Source of the DNA: Lentisphaerota bacterium
GTDB taxonomy: Bacteria; Verrucomicrobiota; Lentisphaeria; Victivallales; UBA1829
DNA length: 35,764 nt
Assembly (NCBI GenBank): GCA_015061845.1
Contig: SUVT01000019.1
Location: 1-35,764 of the forward strand
Direction of reading: 5' to 3'
Under the pieces are notes generated by a model. The model ran no database searches. It saw only the letters and a program-made list of their open reading frames with translations, and was not told the origin of the DNA. The translations under genes and the position numbers were made by a program. Every line of letters begins with the position of its first letter. The stretch's first letter is position 1. Shown here one piece after another: positions 25,728 to 34,092 of the stretch.

Positions 25728-25765
25728 AAAAAAAAACTGGAAGCCTGAAAACTTCCAGTTTTTTT
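25728..25765. terminator. Bidirectional terminator between the fucU operon and the symporter gene
   Basis: Stem AACTGGAAG / CTTCCAGTT (about 25735-25743 and 25752-25760) with an 8-base loop. Seven T residues follow on the plus strand (25759-25765) and an A run precedes it (25728-25736), giving a T tract on the minus strand too. Confidence 0.92.
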
Positions 25766-25781
25766 GTAGCCGGGAACGATC

Positions 25782-27032
25782 TCAGGCAAGATCTTCTTTG
25801 GAAAGTTCCTTGTCCACAATAGAACAGACACAGGAATCTGACCATACATTGACACCTGTTTCGATCATGTCAATGATGGTATAGATCGGCAGGATGATAC
25901 CGAGGATACCGATGGGTGCGCCGACACCAGCCATAAGGGAAAGTGTCAGGAAGTAGCAGCCCATGGGAACACCGGCATTTCCGATTGCAGAAATAACGGA
26001 AATCAGGATCCACAAAAGGATCGTGGTGAATGTAAGCGGAATTCCGCCGTTCTGCATAACAAACAGAGAGGTCACAAGAATAAAGGCGGCACAGCCGTTC
26101 ATGTTGATGGTACAGCAGATCGGCAGAATGAAGCGGGAGACTTCTTTCTTTGCTTTCAAATTATTTTCTGCAGAAGAAATCGTCACAGGCAGAGTTGCTG
26201 TGGAACTCTTGGTGAAGAGAGCCATCATGACCGCCGGAAGCATACCGCGGAAAACTTTGAAAGGATTCAAACCGCGTGCCAGCAGGAACAACGGCAGAAT
26301 AATGAAGAACTGAAGCAGGTTTCCTCCCAAAACGACAGCAACATATTTTCCAACAGACCCGGCAACGACACCGGCAGAGAGCTGAGCGGAAAGCTGGGCA
26401 GAGAATGCGATGATACCAAGCGGAAGTGTCCAGACCAACGCATTGATCAGAGTGAACAGAACTTCCTGCAAACCGAGGATCCCTTTCAAGAGAACCTTGA
26501 TATTTTCAGATTCTTTCATGAATGCCAATGCCAGACCGATGGCTGCGGAAACAAGCAGAATACTCAGCACGTTCCCGGAAGAGATCGGACCAAGCACATT
26601 ATCAGGAATGACAGAAAGAATGTGATCATAATAGGTCACTTTGTCGAGATTCTGCGGGACATCAGCGGCACCCTGTTTGATCAATTCAGCCGGAAGATTT
26701 CCGGGTTTGATCAGCTTGTAAAGCACTGCTCCGACAACGGATGCGGCAAGTGTTGTCAGAAGAGTATAGATAATTGTCCGTAAAAAGATTTTCCCGGTGT
26801 TCTTCTTTGCACCGAGCAACGCAAGGGTTGTGGTGATTGCAAGAGCGATCGTCGGAACAGCAATGAACTTGAACAGACGGGTATAGACTGCCGCAATAAA
26901 ATTGAAAAACTCATTGAGCCATTCAACTTTCAGCAAACCGAGACCTGCCCCGATGATCAGAGCAGCCATCCAGATAATGAATTGCTTTCCATTGAATCCG
27001 GTTGTTTTTTTTGTTTCTTTTGTGTCTTCCAT
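25782..27032 (-). CDS. Dicarboxylate/amino acid:cation symporter family (SLC1/DAACS) transporter
   Basis: An inner-membrane secondary transporter of 416 residues with about eight transmembrane helices and two re-entrant hairpins. Family landmarks are TKSSTATLPVT (hairpin 1), TINMNGCAAF (TM7; NMDGT in GltPh), GNAGVPMG (hairpin 2) and the TM8 segment with Asn395 and Asp399 for sodium and substrate binding. The TM8 motif reads DMIETGVNVWSD: Glu391 stands where glutamate/aspartate transporters have the arginine (Arg397 in GltPh) that binds the side-chain carboxylate. The substrate is therefore probably not acidic. The RBS is aaagga. It is divergent from aat, so they may share the regulatory gap 27033-27181. 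Confidence 0.9.
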   Translation of the reverse strand: MEDTKETKKTTGFNGKQFIIWMAALIIGAGLGLLKVEWLNEFFNFIAAVYTRLFKFIAVPTIALAITTTLALLGAKKNTGKIFLRTIIYTLLTTLAASVVGAVLYKLIKPGNLPAELIKQGAADVPQNLDKVTYYDHILSVIPDNVLGPISSGNVLSILLVSAAIGLALAFMKESENIKVLLKGILGLQEVLFTLINALVWTLPLGIIAFSAQLSAQLSAGVVAGSVGKYVAVVLGGNLLQFFIILPLFLLARGLNPFKVFRGMLPAVMMALFTKSSTATLPVTISSAENNLKAKKEVSRFILPICCTINMNGCAAFILVTSLFVMQNGGIPLTFTTILLWILISVISAIGNAGVPMGCYFLTLSLMAGVGAPIGILGIILPIYTIIDMIETGVNVWSDSCVCSIVDKELSKEDLA

Positions 27033-27120
27033 AACAAAATCCTTTTGTATTTTGGTTTTATTTTCGGGATATAATTTAGCATGATTCTAAAAAAAATCAA
27101 TGATATGAAATAATTTCTGT

Positions 27121-27158
27121 TTGAAAATCTTGACAGAGCTGTTATATTTCGGTACAAA
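27121..27158 (+). promoter_or_regulatory. Promoter candidates for aat and the downstream PLP enzyme gene
   Basis: Two overlapping options: TTGAAA (27121-27126), 16 bases, TATATT (27143-27148); or TTGACA (27130-27135), 17 bases, TACAAA (27153-27158). The first has the better -10 box, the second the better -35 box. Confidence 0.55.
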
Positions 27159-27181
27159 CTGACCTCTGAAAGGAACTACTG

Positions 27182-27898
27182 ATGCCATCTGCTGAACCTT
27201 ATATGAAACGTTCATTTCTCCCTTCTCCCGAAGAACTGGATGAAGAATTTTTTTATACAGATCAGATTACTCTTCCCATGCTTCAGGAAGCGTATTGGCA
27301 CGGTTACTTTCCCTGGCCGGAAGATTCCAATGCAAAAAAGATTCCCTGGGTTCATCCCCGTGGACGCGGCTTGATCCCGCTCAGCGAATTCCATATACCG
27401 CATACAGTCAAACGATTGCTGAAAAATGGACCTTTTGAGCTGAAAGTCGATACTGCCTTTGAAGAAGTTCTCCGTTTCTGTGCAGACAGGGGCGATGAAG
27501 AGACATGGATCACTCCGGAGATCCACAGAGCATACACGGAGTTTCATCAGGCAGGCTGGGCGCACTCTTTTGAGGCATGGAACAAAAACACCGGAAAACT
27601 CGCAGGCGGACTTTATGGAGTTTCCATCGGCAGGATCTTTGCCGGGGAATCCATGTTCTACCGGGAATCCGGAGCTTCAAAATTTGCGCTGGCATGTCTC
27701 GGTCTGACCCTGACAGAATGCGGCGCCGTTCTGATCGATACTCAGATGGTCACACCCGTTACAGAACAATTCGGCGCAAATTATTATTACAGGGAAGATT
27801 ATCTTGACGTTTTACAGGCAGTCCGGACAACGCCTCTGACAACAGAACAATTACAAGCGGCAGCAAATATTTTAAAAGAAAGAGGAAAGCTATGCTGA
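27182..27898 (+). CDS. aat: Leucyl/phenylalanyl-tRNA--protein transferase
   Basis: A cytoplasmic enzyme of the N-degron pathway that adds Leu or Phe from aminoacyl-tRNA to proteins with N-terminal Lys or Arg, marking them for ClpS/ClpAP. The 238-residue length is normal. Typical blocks are present: AYWHGYFPWP (about 37-46), WVHPRGRGLIPL (about 56-67), DEETWITPEI (about 105-114), GGLYGVSIGRIFAGESMF (about 142-159) and ALACLGLTLTECGAVLIDTQ (about 167-186). The RBS is aagga. The last 7 bases overlap the next gene's start, so the two are translationally coupled. Confidence 0.95.
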   Translation: MPSAEPYMKRSFLPSPEELDEEFFYTDQITLPMLQEAYWHGYFPWPEDSNAKKIPWVHPRGRGLIPLSEFHIPHTVKRLLKNGPFELKVDTAFEEVLRFCADRGDEETWITPEIHRAYTEFHQAGWAHSFEAWNKNTGKLAGGLYGVSIGRIFAGESMFYRESGASKFALACLGLTLTECGAVLIDTQMVTPVTEQFGANYYYREDYLDVLQAVRTTPLTTEQLQAAANILKERGKLC

Positions 27899-28989
27899 AA
27901 TCAGAACTCGACACTCCATCTTTAATTCTTGATCTTGAAATTTTTGAAAAAAATTTGATTCTGATGCGTGATTTTGCACTTGCTGCCGGAAAAAAATTGC
28001 GTCCTCATGCAAAAACACATAAATGTCCGGAAATCGCAAAACGGCAACTTGCTGCCGGGAACTGCCAAGGTGTCTGTGCAGCAAAACTTTCTGAAGCCGA
28101 ATGTCTTGCAAAAGCCGGAATTCAGGATATTCTTATCACCTCTCCGGTGGCTGCGCCATGGAAGATCAAACGGATCAAGGCTTTGAATCAAAAAATATCC
28201 GGACTTCAAATCGTTGTGGATCATCCGGAACAGGTCAGGCTGCTGGCAGAACAGGGGACAGCGGAAAAACCGGTTCATGTTCTGATCGACCTTGACTCTG
28301 AAATGCACAGAACCGGAGTTCAACCGTCGGAAGTTTTGAGTTTTGGAAAGATGATCGCCGGATTTCCAACGCTGGTTCTGGATGGGATCCAGTGTTATGC
28401 GGGACACCTTCAGCATATTCCGTCTTATGAAGAGCGAGCAAAAGAAAGCACCCGGATCATGCAAGCCGGGGCAGCTCTTTTCAATCAGTTGAAAAAAGAA
28501 GTCCCCACCTGTCGGATCTATACCGGAGCGGGAACCGGGACCTCTCCGGCAGATGTTCTGATTCCGGAACTCACGGATATTCAAGTCGGTTCCTACTGCA
28601 TGATGGATGCTGAATATATGGGGGTGGAACATGGGGGGCCGGTTTATCCCCCTGCCCTGCGGATGATTTCAAGCGTGATCAGTGCCAATCATCCCGGACT
28701 TGCGACGATCGATGCCGGAACAAAATCGATTTATGTCACCCCGGGTGCACCGCCGCTTGTGATCAGAGATGGAGAAATCCGGAAAGAGTTCGTCTATGAC
28801 TGGAACTTCGGAGATGAACACGGCAGACTTACGTTCCCCGCCGATAAGAAGCTGAACCCGGGCGACAGACTGGAATTGATTGTCTCCCATTGCGATCCGA
28901 CAGTGAACCTTTTTGATGTGCTCTGGATCGTGAAAGGAAATGATGTTATTGACCGCTGGGACATCTCCATGCGGGGCTGCTGCCGTTGA
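27892..28989 (+). CDS. PLP-dependent D-threonine aldolase / D-serine dehydratase-like (DSD1 family) enzyme
   Basis: A 365-residue cytoplasmic enzyme of the alanine-racemase-fold type III PLP group. The PLP-binding lysine is Lys41 in RPHAKTHKCPE. The barrel continues with DLDSEMHRTGV (about 138-148), CYAGHLQH and GAGTGTSP. The C-terminal beta domain contains SHCDPTVNL, whose His and Cys match the metal site of D-serine dehydratases and D-threonine aldolases. Either reaction is possible; which D-amino acid is used cannot be told. Its ATG lies inside the end of aat (ATGCTGA overlap), an intimate coupling with no obvious pathway link. Confidence 0.88.
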   Translation: MLKSELDTPSLILDLEIFEKNLILMRDFALAAGKKLRPHAKTHKCPEIAKRQLAAGNCQGVCAAKLSEAECLAKAGIQDILITSPVAAPWKIKRIKALNQKISGLQIVVDHPEQVRLLAEQGTAEKPVHVLIDLDSEMHRTGVQPSEVLSFGKMIAGFPTLVLDGIQCYAGHLQHIPSYEERAKESTRIMQAGAALFNQLKKEVPTCRIYTGAGTGTSPADVLIPELTDIQVGSYCMMDAEYMGVEHGGPVYPPALRMISSVISANHPGLATIDAGTKSIYVTPGAPPLVIRDGEIRKEFVYDWNFGDEHGRLTFPADKKLNPGDRLELIVSHCDPTVNLFDVLWIVKGNDVIDRWDISMRGCCR

Positions 28990-29318
28990 TTTTTTTCAGA
29001 CAGGAAACTTTTTTCTGAAAAAAAATTTGCAATTCACAAAATGAAAGGTTATATTATTTTCAAATTTATGAGGTAATTTCAAAAGTCCGGCAAAATTTGG
29101 CTGAAAAAAGATTGTTGATGAGTTGGAAATGGTAGTTTGAGCGTGGCTACCCACAGGGTAACCACCGAAAACGCTCCATTTGCAGATCGCAACAAGAATT
29201 TTCTGCCATTTTTGAAGACTTTTGAAATTGCCTCTATATTTACGAGAAAAGATGATGGCAGTTCTGGTCTTTTTTGTGGTCATTGTGTATTCTCAATAAT
29301 ACAAACTTTGGAGTCTTT
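28990..29318. other. 329-base intergenic region with a structured element
   Basis: An A/T-rich symmetrical segment follows the upstream stop (TTTTTTTCAGA near 28989 pairing with TCTGAAAAAAA near 29025), a weak terminator at most. Further on, GTGG (29143-29146) plus TACCC (29148-29152) pair with GGGTA (29156-29160) plus CCAC (29162-29165), and an outer arm GAGCG (29139-29143) can pair with CGCTC (29172-29176). This could be a leader RNA or operator for the membrane transferase. A TATATT box lies at about 29235-29240. I recognise no known riboswitch class. Confidence 0.45.
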
Positions 29319-31238
29319 ATGCCTGATATACTGAAAACGTGCATTGCGTTTCTGCCATACATGCTCACGGCTTTTTTAAGTTCGCTTCTTTTGACAAGAA
29401 GTGCGGTCATTCTGCTGCCGAAGCTCAGTTTCATTGATAAGCCGCATGGAAGACATCAGCACAAGCGGATTATTCCCAGAGGCGGCGGTATTGCGATCTG
29501 GCTGGCATTTTTTCTGTCGACCGGGCTTATGGCAGCAGTGCTGCATGAACGGGATATTGCATATTGTGCAGAGCTGCACAGATTTTTCAGGACATTCTTT
29601 CTTCCGGCGCTGTTGATTCTGGTATTGGGAATCATTGATGACAAATTTGAACTGAGCAGTATTCTAAAGCTGCTTGGACAGATTTTAGCGGGCTTGTGGC
29701 TTTTCTCTCAAGATTGCGGAATCACGCATATTCTATCCTATCAGCTGCCAACATATATCAGCCTGCCGTTGAGTATCATCTGGTGCATTCTCATCATCAA
29801 CGCATTCAATCTGATCGATGGACTTGACGGCATTGCGGCAGGTTTGGCAAGTATATCATCCTTCCTGCTGGCAGTTTGGATATTGGTCTCCGGGGAATCG
29901 CTTATCATGGCTTCGTTCCTGATGATCTTCTGTGGTGCCTGCATGGGATTTCTCCGGTACAACTTTGCTCCGGCAAGAATTTTTATGGGTGATACCGGAA
30001 GCATGTTCATCGGACTTTTCTTCGCATATTTCAGTATGGAATACTCTGCAAAAGCCGTGACATTCACCTCTCTCCTTGTGCCGCTTATGGCAATGGGTGT
30101 CCCGATGTTCGACGTGTTTCTTGCCGTCTGGCGGCGGATCCTGCGGAGGTATGTCAAGAAAGATCCCAACAGCAGCATCATGCAGGGCGACCATGATCAC
30201 CTTCACCACCGCATTCAGAAAGAGACCGGACATCAGCACAAAACAGCCTACATCATTTATGGGATCTCAGCCCTGCTCTCTGTCGTAACTATGGTGTCTG
30301 TCTTCTTTGACAGCAAACTGCCCGCCCTTATTTTTATTGTCTTCCTGATTATTATTTTCACCTTTATCAAGTATGCTCATATCGAACTTTATGACACAAT
30401 GGAAAGTATGCTGAACGGGATCAAAACGCCGCACCGGAACTTCCTTTTCACAGCGCTCCATCCTGTGATTGACAGTGTGCTTGTGCTGTCTTCCTTCCTC
30501 TTTTGCCAATATCTTTTTGCTGCACTCAAACCGCCGCACATGTTCCATGGCTGGTTCCTGATCTTTATTGCGCCATTCACGATCACACTCTGCCTTTCCG
30601 GAATTTACAGAACATTCTGGATGCGAGTCGGAATCCGCCGGTACTTCCAGCTGATGATCTTTCTGGCTTTGGCAGGCTGCATCGGCTTTGTCTTGAACTA
30701 CACGATCATGATCGTTCTGCTGAAAAATCCGGAAACAAGTCTCAGAAATTTCTGCGGTTTCTATCTGGTCTTTTTCCTGTTTTCCGTTATGCTTATCATT
30801 TTGGAACGTTTTCTGCTCCATTATCTGGAAAGTTTCGGATTCCGGCATCTTTATGAACGGAATCTCGGAAAAAATCCGAATACACAGAAAGTTTTGATCT
30901 ATGGCGGCGGATTATATTGCAGACTTTACCTCTCTTATCTTTACAGCGGTTTCACGACCAGACATAATGAAAAATTTATTGTTGGGATTTGTGATGATAA
31001 TGAAGCTCTGCAGGATCTCAATATCTATGGGTTCTATGTCCTGGGAAATTCCGACAAACTGGAAAAGATTTACAAGAAGAAAAAATTCAATGAGATCCTT
31101 ATCACAGTAAGCGACCTCTCTGACGAAAAAAGAAAGGCACTGACTGATTTTGCCAGTGCCAACAAGATCAAACTGACACAATTTATCTGTAAAGAGGACT
31201 CTTTTGAGGGAACCTCTCTGAAAACGGAAGAAAACTGA
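29319..31238 (+). CDS. MraY/WecA-type sugar-phosphate transferase fused to a CapD-like N-terminal half
   Basis: A polytopic inner-membrane protein of about 639 residues. Residues 1-330 form a polyprenyl-phosphate GlcNAc/HexNAc-1-phosphate transferase domain with RGGGIAIW, GIIDDKFE, NLIDGLDGIAAG, MGDTGSMFIG and the cytoplasmic HDHLHHR motif. Residues about 355-475 add four further hydrophobic helices, and 490-639 form a soluble Rossmann-like domain (KVLIYGGGLYCRLYLSY, FIVGICDDNEALQDLNIYG) resembling the CoA_binding_3 part of CapD/PglF epimerases. The catalytic epimerase domain is absent. It probably primes a surface polysaccharide on undecaprenyl phosphate. I chose ATG 29319 because ggag lies five bases upstream. 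It converges on the PHP gene with a 5-base gap. Confidence 0.87.
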   Translation: MPDILKTCIAFLPYMLTAFLSSLLLTRSAVILLPKLSFIDKPHGRHQHKRIIPRGGGIAIWLAFFLSTGLMAAVLHERDIAYCAELHRFFRTFFLPALLILVLGIIDDKFELSSILKLLGQILAGLWLFSQDCGITHILSYQLPTYISLPLSIIWCILIINAFNLIDGLDGIAAGLASISSFLLAVWILVSGESLIMASFLMIFCGACMGFLRYNFAPARIFMGDTGSMFIGLFFAYFSMEYSAKAVTFTSLLVPLMAMGVPMFDVFLAVWRRILRRYVKKDPNSSIMQGDHDHLHHRIQKETGHQHKTAYIIYGISALLSVVTMVSVFFDSKLPALIFIVFLIIIFTFIKYAHIELYDTMESMLNGIKTPHRNFLFTALHPVIDSVLVLSSFLFCQYLFAALKPPHMFHGWFLIFIAPFTITLCLSGIYRTFWMRVGIRRYFQLMIFLALAGCIGFVLNYTIMIVLLKNPETSLRNFCGFYLVFFLFSVMLIILERFLLHYLESFGFRHLYERNLGKNPNTQKVLIYGGGLYCRLYLSYLYSGFTTRHNEKFIVGICDDNEALQDLNIYGFYVLGNSDKLEKIYKKKKFNEILITVSDLSDEKRKALTDFASANKIKLTQFICKEDSFEGTSLKTEEN

Positions 31239-31243
31239 GTTCC

Positions 31244-32143
31244 TCAGCTGTTCCAGAGATGGATCCGTTCTTTCAGCTCATCCAGCCAGTAAGCCGGTCC
31301 GATATGCGCTGCAAAATTGTTCTTGAAACTTTCAAACACTCCATGAGTATCTGAACCGCCGGAGGAAACCATCTTGTGCCGGACACAATATTCACGGTAG
31401 AAGAAACTGTTTTCCATGGGTGTCGACGGATGAGCGCACTCAATGCCGTCAAGATTTGCAAACTCACAAAGAGCATCCATCCGCTTGAGATCTTTATCTT
31501 TGAAATAATGGAACGGATGAGCGATCAGAATGATCCCACCTGCTTCATGAACGATCTTTGCCACCCGGTCCGCTGACGGCAGTTTCGGATAGAAACAGGT
31601 ATATTCAGGTTCGCACCACATCAGATTGCACCACTCCTGCTGCGTGGAAACGACCCCATGTTCCACCATATAATCAGCCAGCACCTCTGTACAGACATGA
31701 GAATCGCCCTGAAAATCAAGAACATGATCCGGACGGTAAGTCTGCATGATCTTTCTCCGGTCTGCAGCTGTCAGAGGGAAGCCGATTTTTTCGCAAACGT
31801 TCCCCAGAGCAGCCCCGAAATCATTACAGTAAACATGAAGTTCGTCACTCAACTCTTTGAGTGCAGGTGTCGGCTCTTTCGGCAAACCGAGACAAACGAA
31901 ATCCATATCGCCGAATGGTGTTGCAGCCGAAATTTCCGCTCCGGTAAAAAACGGAACGCCCGGATATTGTTTTGCAAGTTCAAACATTGAAGGGATCACA
32001 TCGAAATTATGATGATCGGTGACAGCAAATGCTTTCATCCCCAATTCTTTTGCTTTTTTGAAATAAAATTCCGGCAGATTCCTTGCATCGTAACTCCAGC
32101 AGGAATGATTATGTAAATCGTAAGCGGCGTGCGTCTTTTCCAT
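31244..32143 (-). CDS. PHP-domain metal-dependent phosphoesterase
   Basis: A 299-residue cytoplasmic protein with the four PHP motifs: DLHNHSCWSYD with His11 and His13 (I), VTDHHNF (II), FFTGAEISA (III), and GGIILIAHPFH and SSGGSDTHG (IV). These residues bind two or three metal ions. Relatives cleave nucleotide or histidinol-type phosphate esters, such as TrpH-like 5'-3' exonucleases; the residue 75-200 insert is unlike TrpH, so the substrate is open. Start 32143 has an aaggag RBS. It is divergent from the GH20-like gene, with back-to-back promoters between them. Confidence 0.85.
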   Translation of the reverse strand: MEKTHAAYDLHNHSCWSYDARNLPEFYFKKAKELGMKAFAVTDHHNFDVIPSMFELAKQYPGVPFFTGAEISAATPFGDMDFVCLGLPKEPTPALKELSDELHVYCNDFGAALGNVCEKIGFPLTAADRRKIMQTYRPDHVLDFQGDSHVCTEVLADYMVEHGVVSTQQEWCNLMWCEPEYTCFYPKLPSADRVAKIVHEAGGIILIAHPFHYFKDKDLKRMDALCEFANLDGIECAHPSTPMENSFFYREYCVRHKMVSSGGSDTHGVFESFKNNFAAHIGPAYWLDELKERIHLWNS

Positions 32144-32179
32144 TCTGAAACTCCTTTCGTTTGAAGTAATATACCTTAA

Positions 32180-32208
32180 AATATACTTTTTTCAACAAAT
32201 CTTTTCAA
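32180..32208 (-). promoter_or_regulatory. Promoter of the PHP gene
   Basis: On the minus strand TTGAAA (32208-32203), exactly 17 bases, TATATT (32185-32180), about 36 bases before the ATG. Confidence 0.7.
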
Positions 32209-32225
32209 CTATTTTTTCTGTACTC

Positions 32226-32253
32226 TTGACTATTATTTTTTCAGTGCTATATT
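32226..32253 (+). promoter_or_regulatory. Promoter of the GH20-like gene
   Basis: TTGACT (32226-32231), 16 bases, TATATT (32248-32253), 31 bases before the ATG. It lies back to back with the PHP promoter, their -35 boxes 17 bases apart, so one bound regulator could affect both. Confidence 0.68.
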
Positions 32254-32284
32254 CCAGACTGAATCATCAAAGAAAGGAGTTTCC

Positions 32285-34087
32285 ATGACATATCAAAAGC
32301 TCAATTTTCCGCAAGGTTCTCCGCGACTCGTGTCTGCTGAACCGCTGCCGGAGATTTTTTCCGTTTTTGCCGCACGCCTCAAGGCTGATATCAAACTGAA
32401 TTTTATCATTCAGAATGACCTGAAAGAGGAAGAGTATATCCTTTCTGTCTCTCAAACCGGAGCAACGGTAAAGGCATCTACCCATGCCGGATTATTTTAC
32501 GGTTTGCAGGAACTTATTTCCGATGTCCGCGACAATGGTTTCCGGGAGATTTCTGTTCAGGCTGCCCCGATTTTACCGCAACGGGTACTGAAACTCTATC
32601 TGCCGGAACCGACGGAAAAAGGGTACGAAGAATTTTGCAGAATCATCGACTTTGCCGCACGCTGCAAGTATAATACGATCATGCTTGAACTGGGCGGTGC
32701 GCTGGAGTACAAATCACATCCGGAAATCAATGAAGGCTGGCTGGAATATGCCGCATTCATGAATGAATATCCCGGAAAAACGATCGTCATGCAGAACTGT
32801 TTCGGCTGGGAGAAAAACTCCATTCATTCCGAAAACGGCGGGGGAAAAATCGTCCCGCAGGAGATGTTCCTCAAACTGGTGGAGTATTGCAAAGAACGGT
32901 TCATGGACATCATCCCGGAAATGCCGTCACTCTCACACAGCGATTATCTCCTGACCCGTCACAGAGAGTTGGCAGAACGCCCCGAAGATCCCTTCCCCGA
33001 CTGCTGCTGTCCGCTGAATCCGGGATATCATAAACTCTTTCAGGATCTTCTGGAAGAGGTCATCGACCTGATCCATCCGAAAAAAATCCATATCTGTCAT
33101 GATGAATGTTATACCATCGGCTTGTGTCCGGAGTGCCGCAAAAAAGAGGTGACAGAACTCTATGCCGGAGATATCAACCGGATCGGCGCATGGCTGAATG
33201 AACGGGGGATCAAACCCATTGTCTGGGGAGAAAAATTTCTGGATTCCCATTGGCGGAATGGCGACCCCATCGGCGGAGCGGAAAAGCCTGCTCCCGACGG
33301 AAAAGAGGCTCAGAAAGCCCTCTATCCCTCTGCGGATCTCATCACCTGCGACCTGGAAATTTTCCATTGGTACTGGACGGTCAACCGGAAATATGACAAT
33401 GTTTACAGCGATCACGGCTGGGATTTCACCTTTGCGAACCTGAACCCGACCAATATCAAAGACTGGAAACGGCGGGTCAACAATCCTCACGCAAACGGGG
33501 TCTGCATCTCCAACTGGGGCGAAACTTCCATCCGAACACTTCAGCGGAACGGTATTTTCTACGATCTTCTTTATGCCGCCCATCTGGTCTGGAATCCAGA
33601 ATACGGTTCAGAAGATTTCTCCGATCTTGACCCCATGACTATGGTGCAGCTCTACAACGAATTTGCCCCTGCAGAGTCGCCGGAGTTTGAAACGATAACC
33701 GTTACCCACACTGTGCAGACGGATATCAAGTACAAACTTTTCTTTGACGGCTTCATGCTGGATGAAGAACATTTCCGTCTGGGAAATCATGTGTTCCAAT
33801 CGGAAAAAACCGGAGAGAAGTTCTATTTTCCGGTGATTTTCGGTACGAATATTTCCAATTCAAATATCTCAACGGAACGCCGGGAAGGACCTGAATTTCT
33901 TGCGGATGCCTATACTGTTGATATGCAGTACCGGGAAGTTTCCGGAGAAACGCTTCCGTTCCGTGACTCGGAGAAAGTCATGTGGTATCAGTGCCGGTAT
34001 CAGATTCCCGCCGGAAGCGGACCGCTGAAATATTTGCGTTTTGAATCAGTGAATGAACTTGTCCCGGAAGTGCGGATCAAAGAATAG
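32285..34087 (+). CDS. Cytoplasmic GH20-like beta-N-acetylhexosaminidase-family protein
   Basis: A 600-residue protein with no signal peptide, so probably intracellular. Residues about 1-95 form the small alpha/beta domain that precedes GH20 barrels (THAGLFYGLQELISDV). The (beta/alpha)8 barrel follows at about 100-440, with CKYNTIMLELGG, DIIPEMPSLSHSDYL and HICHDECYTIG. The Asp273-Glu274 pair in the last block fits the substrate-assisted catalytic pair of GH20 (usually GxDE), though Cys and His precede it here. A beta-rich tail of about 150 residues is not assigned. It probably trims imported hexosaminides; specificity is uncertain. The aaggag RBS and promoter fix the start. Confidence 0.75.
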   Translation: MTYQKLNFPQGSPRLVSAEPLPEIFSVFAARLKADIKLNFIIQNDLKEEEYILSVSQTGATVKASTHAGLFYGLQELISDVRDNGFREISVQAAPILPQRVLKLYLPEPTEKGYEEFCRIIDFAARCKYNTIMLELGGALEYKSHPEINEGWLEYAAFMNEYPGKTIVMQNCFGWEKNSIHSENGGGKIVPQEMFLKLVEYCKERFMDIIPEMPSLSHSDYLLTRHRELAERPEDPFPDCCCPLNPGYHKLFQDLLEEVIDLIHPKKIHICHDECYTIGLCPECRKKEVTELYAGDINRIGAWLNERGIKPIVWGEKFLDSHWRNGDPIGGAEKPAPDGKEAQKALYPSADLITCDLEIFHWYWTVNRKYDNVYSDHGWDFTFANLNPTNIKDWKRRVNNPHANGVCISNWGETSIRTLQRNGIFYDLLYAAHLVWNPEYGSEDFSDLDPMTMVQLYNEFAPAESPEFETITVTHTVQTDIKYKLFFDGFMLDEEHFRLGNHVFQSEKTGEKFYFPVIFGTNISNSNISTERREGPEFLADAYTVDMQYREVSGETLPFRDSEKVMWYQCRYQIPAGSGPLKYLRFESVNELVPEVRIKE

Positions 34088-34092
34088 AAGCT

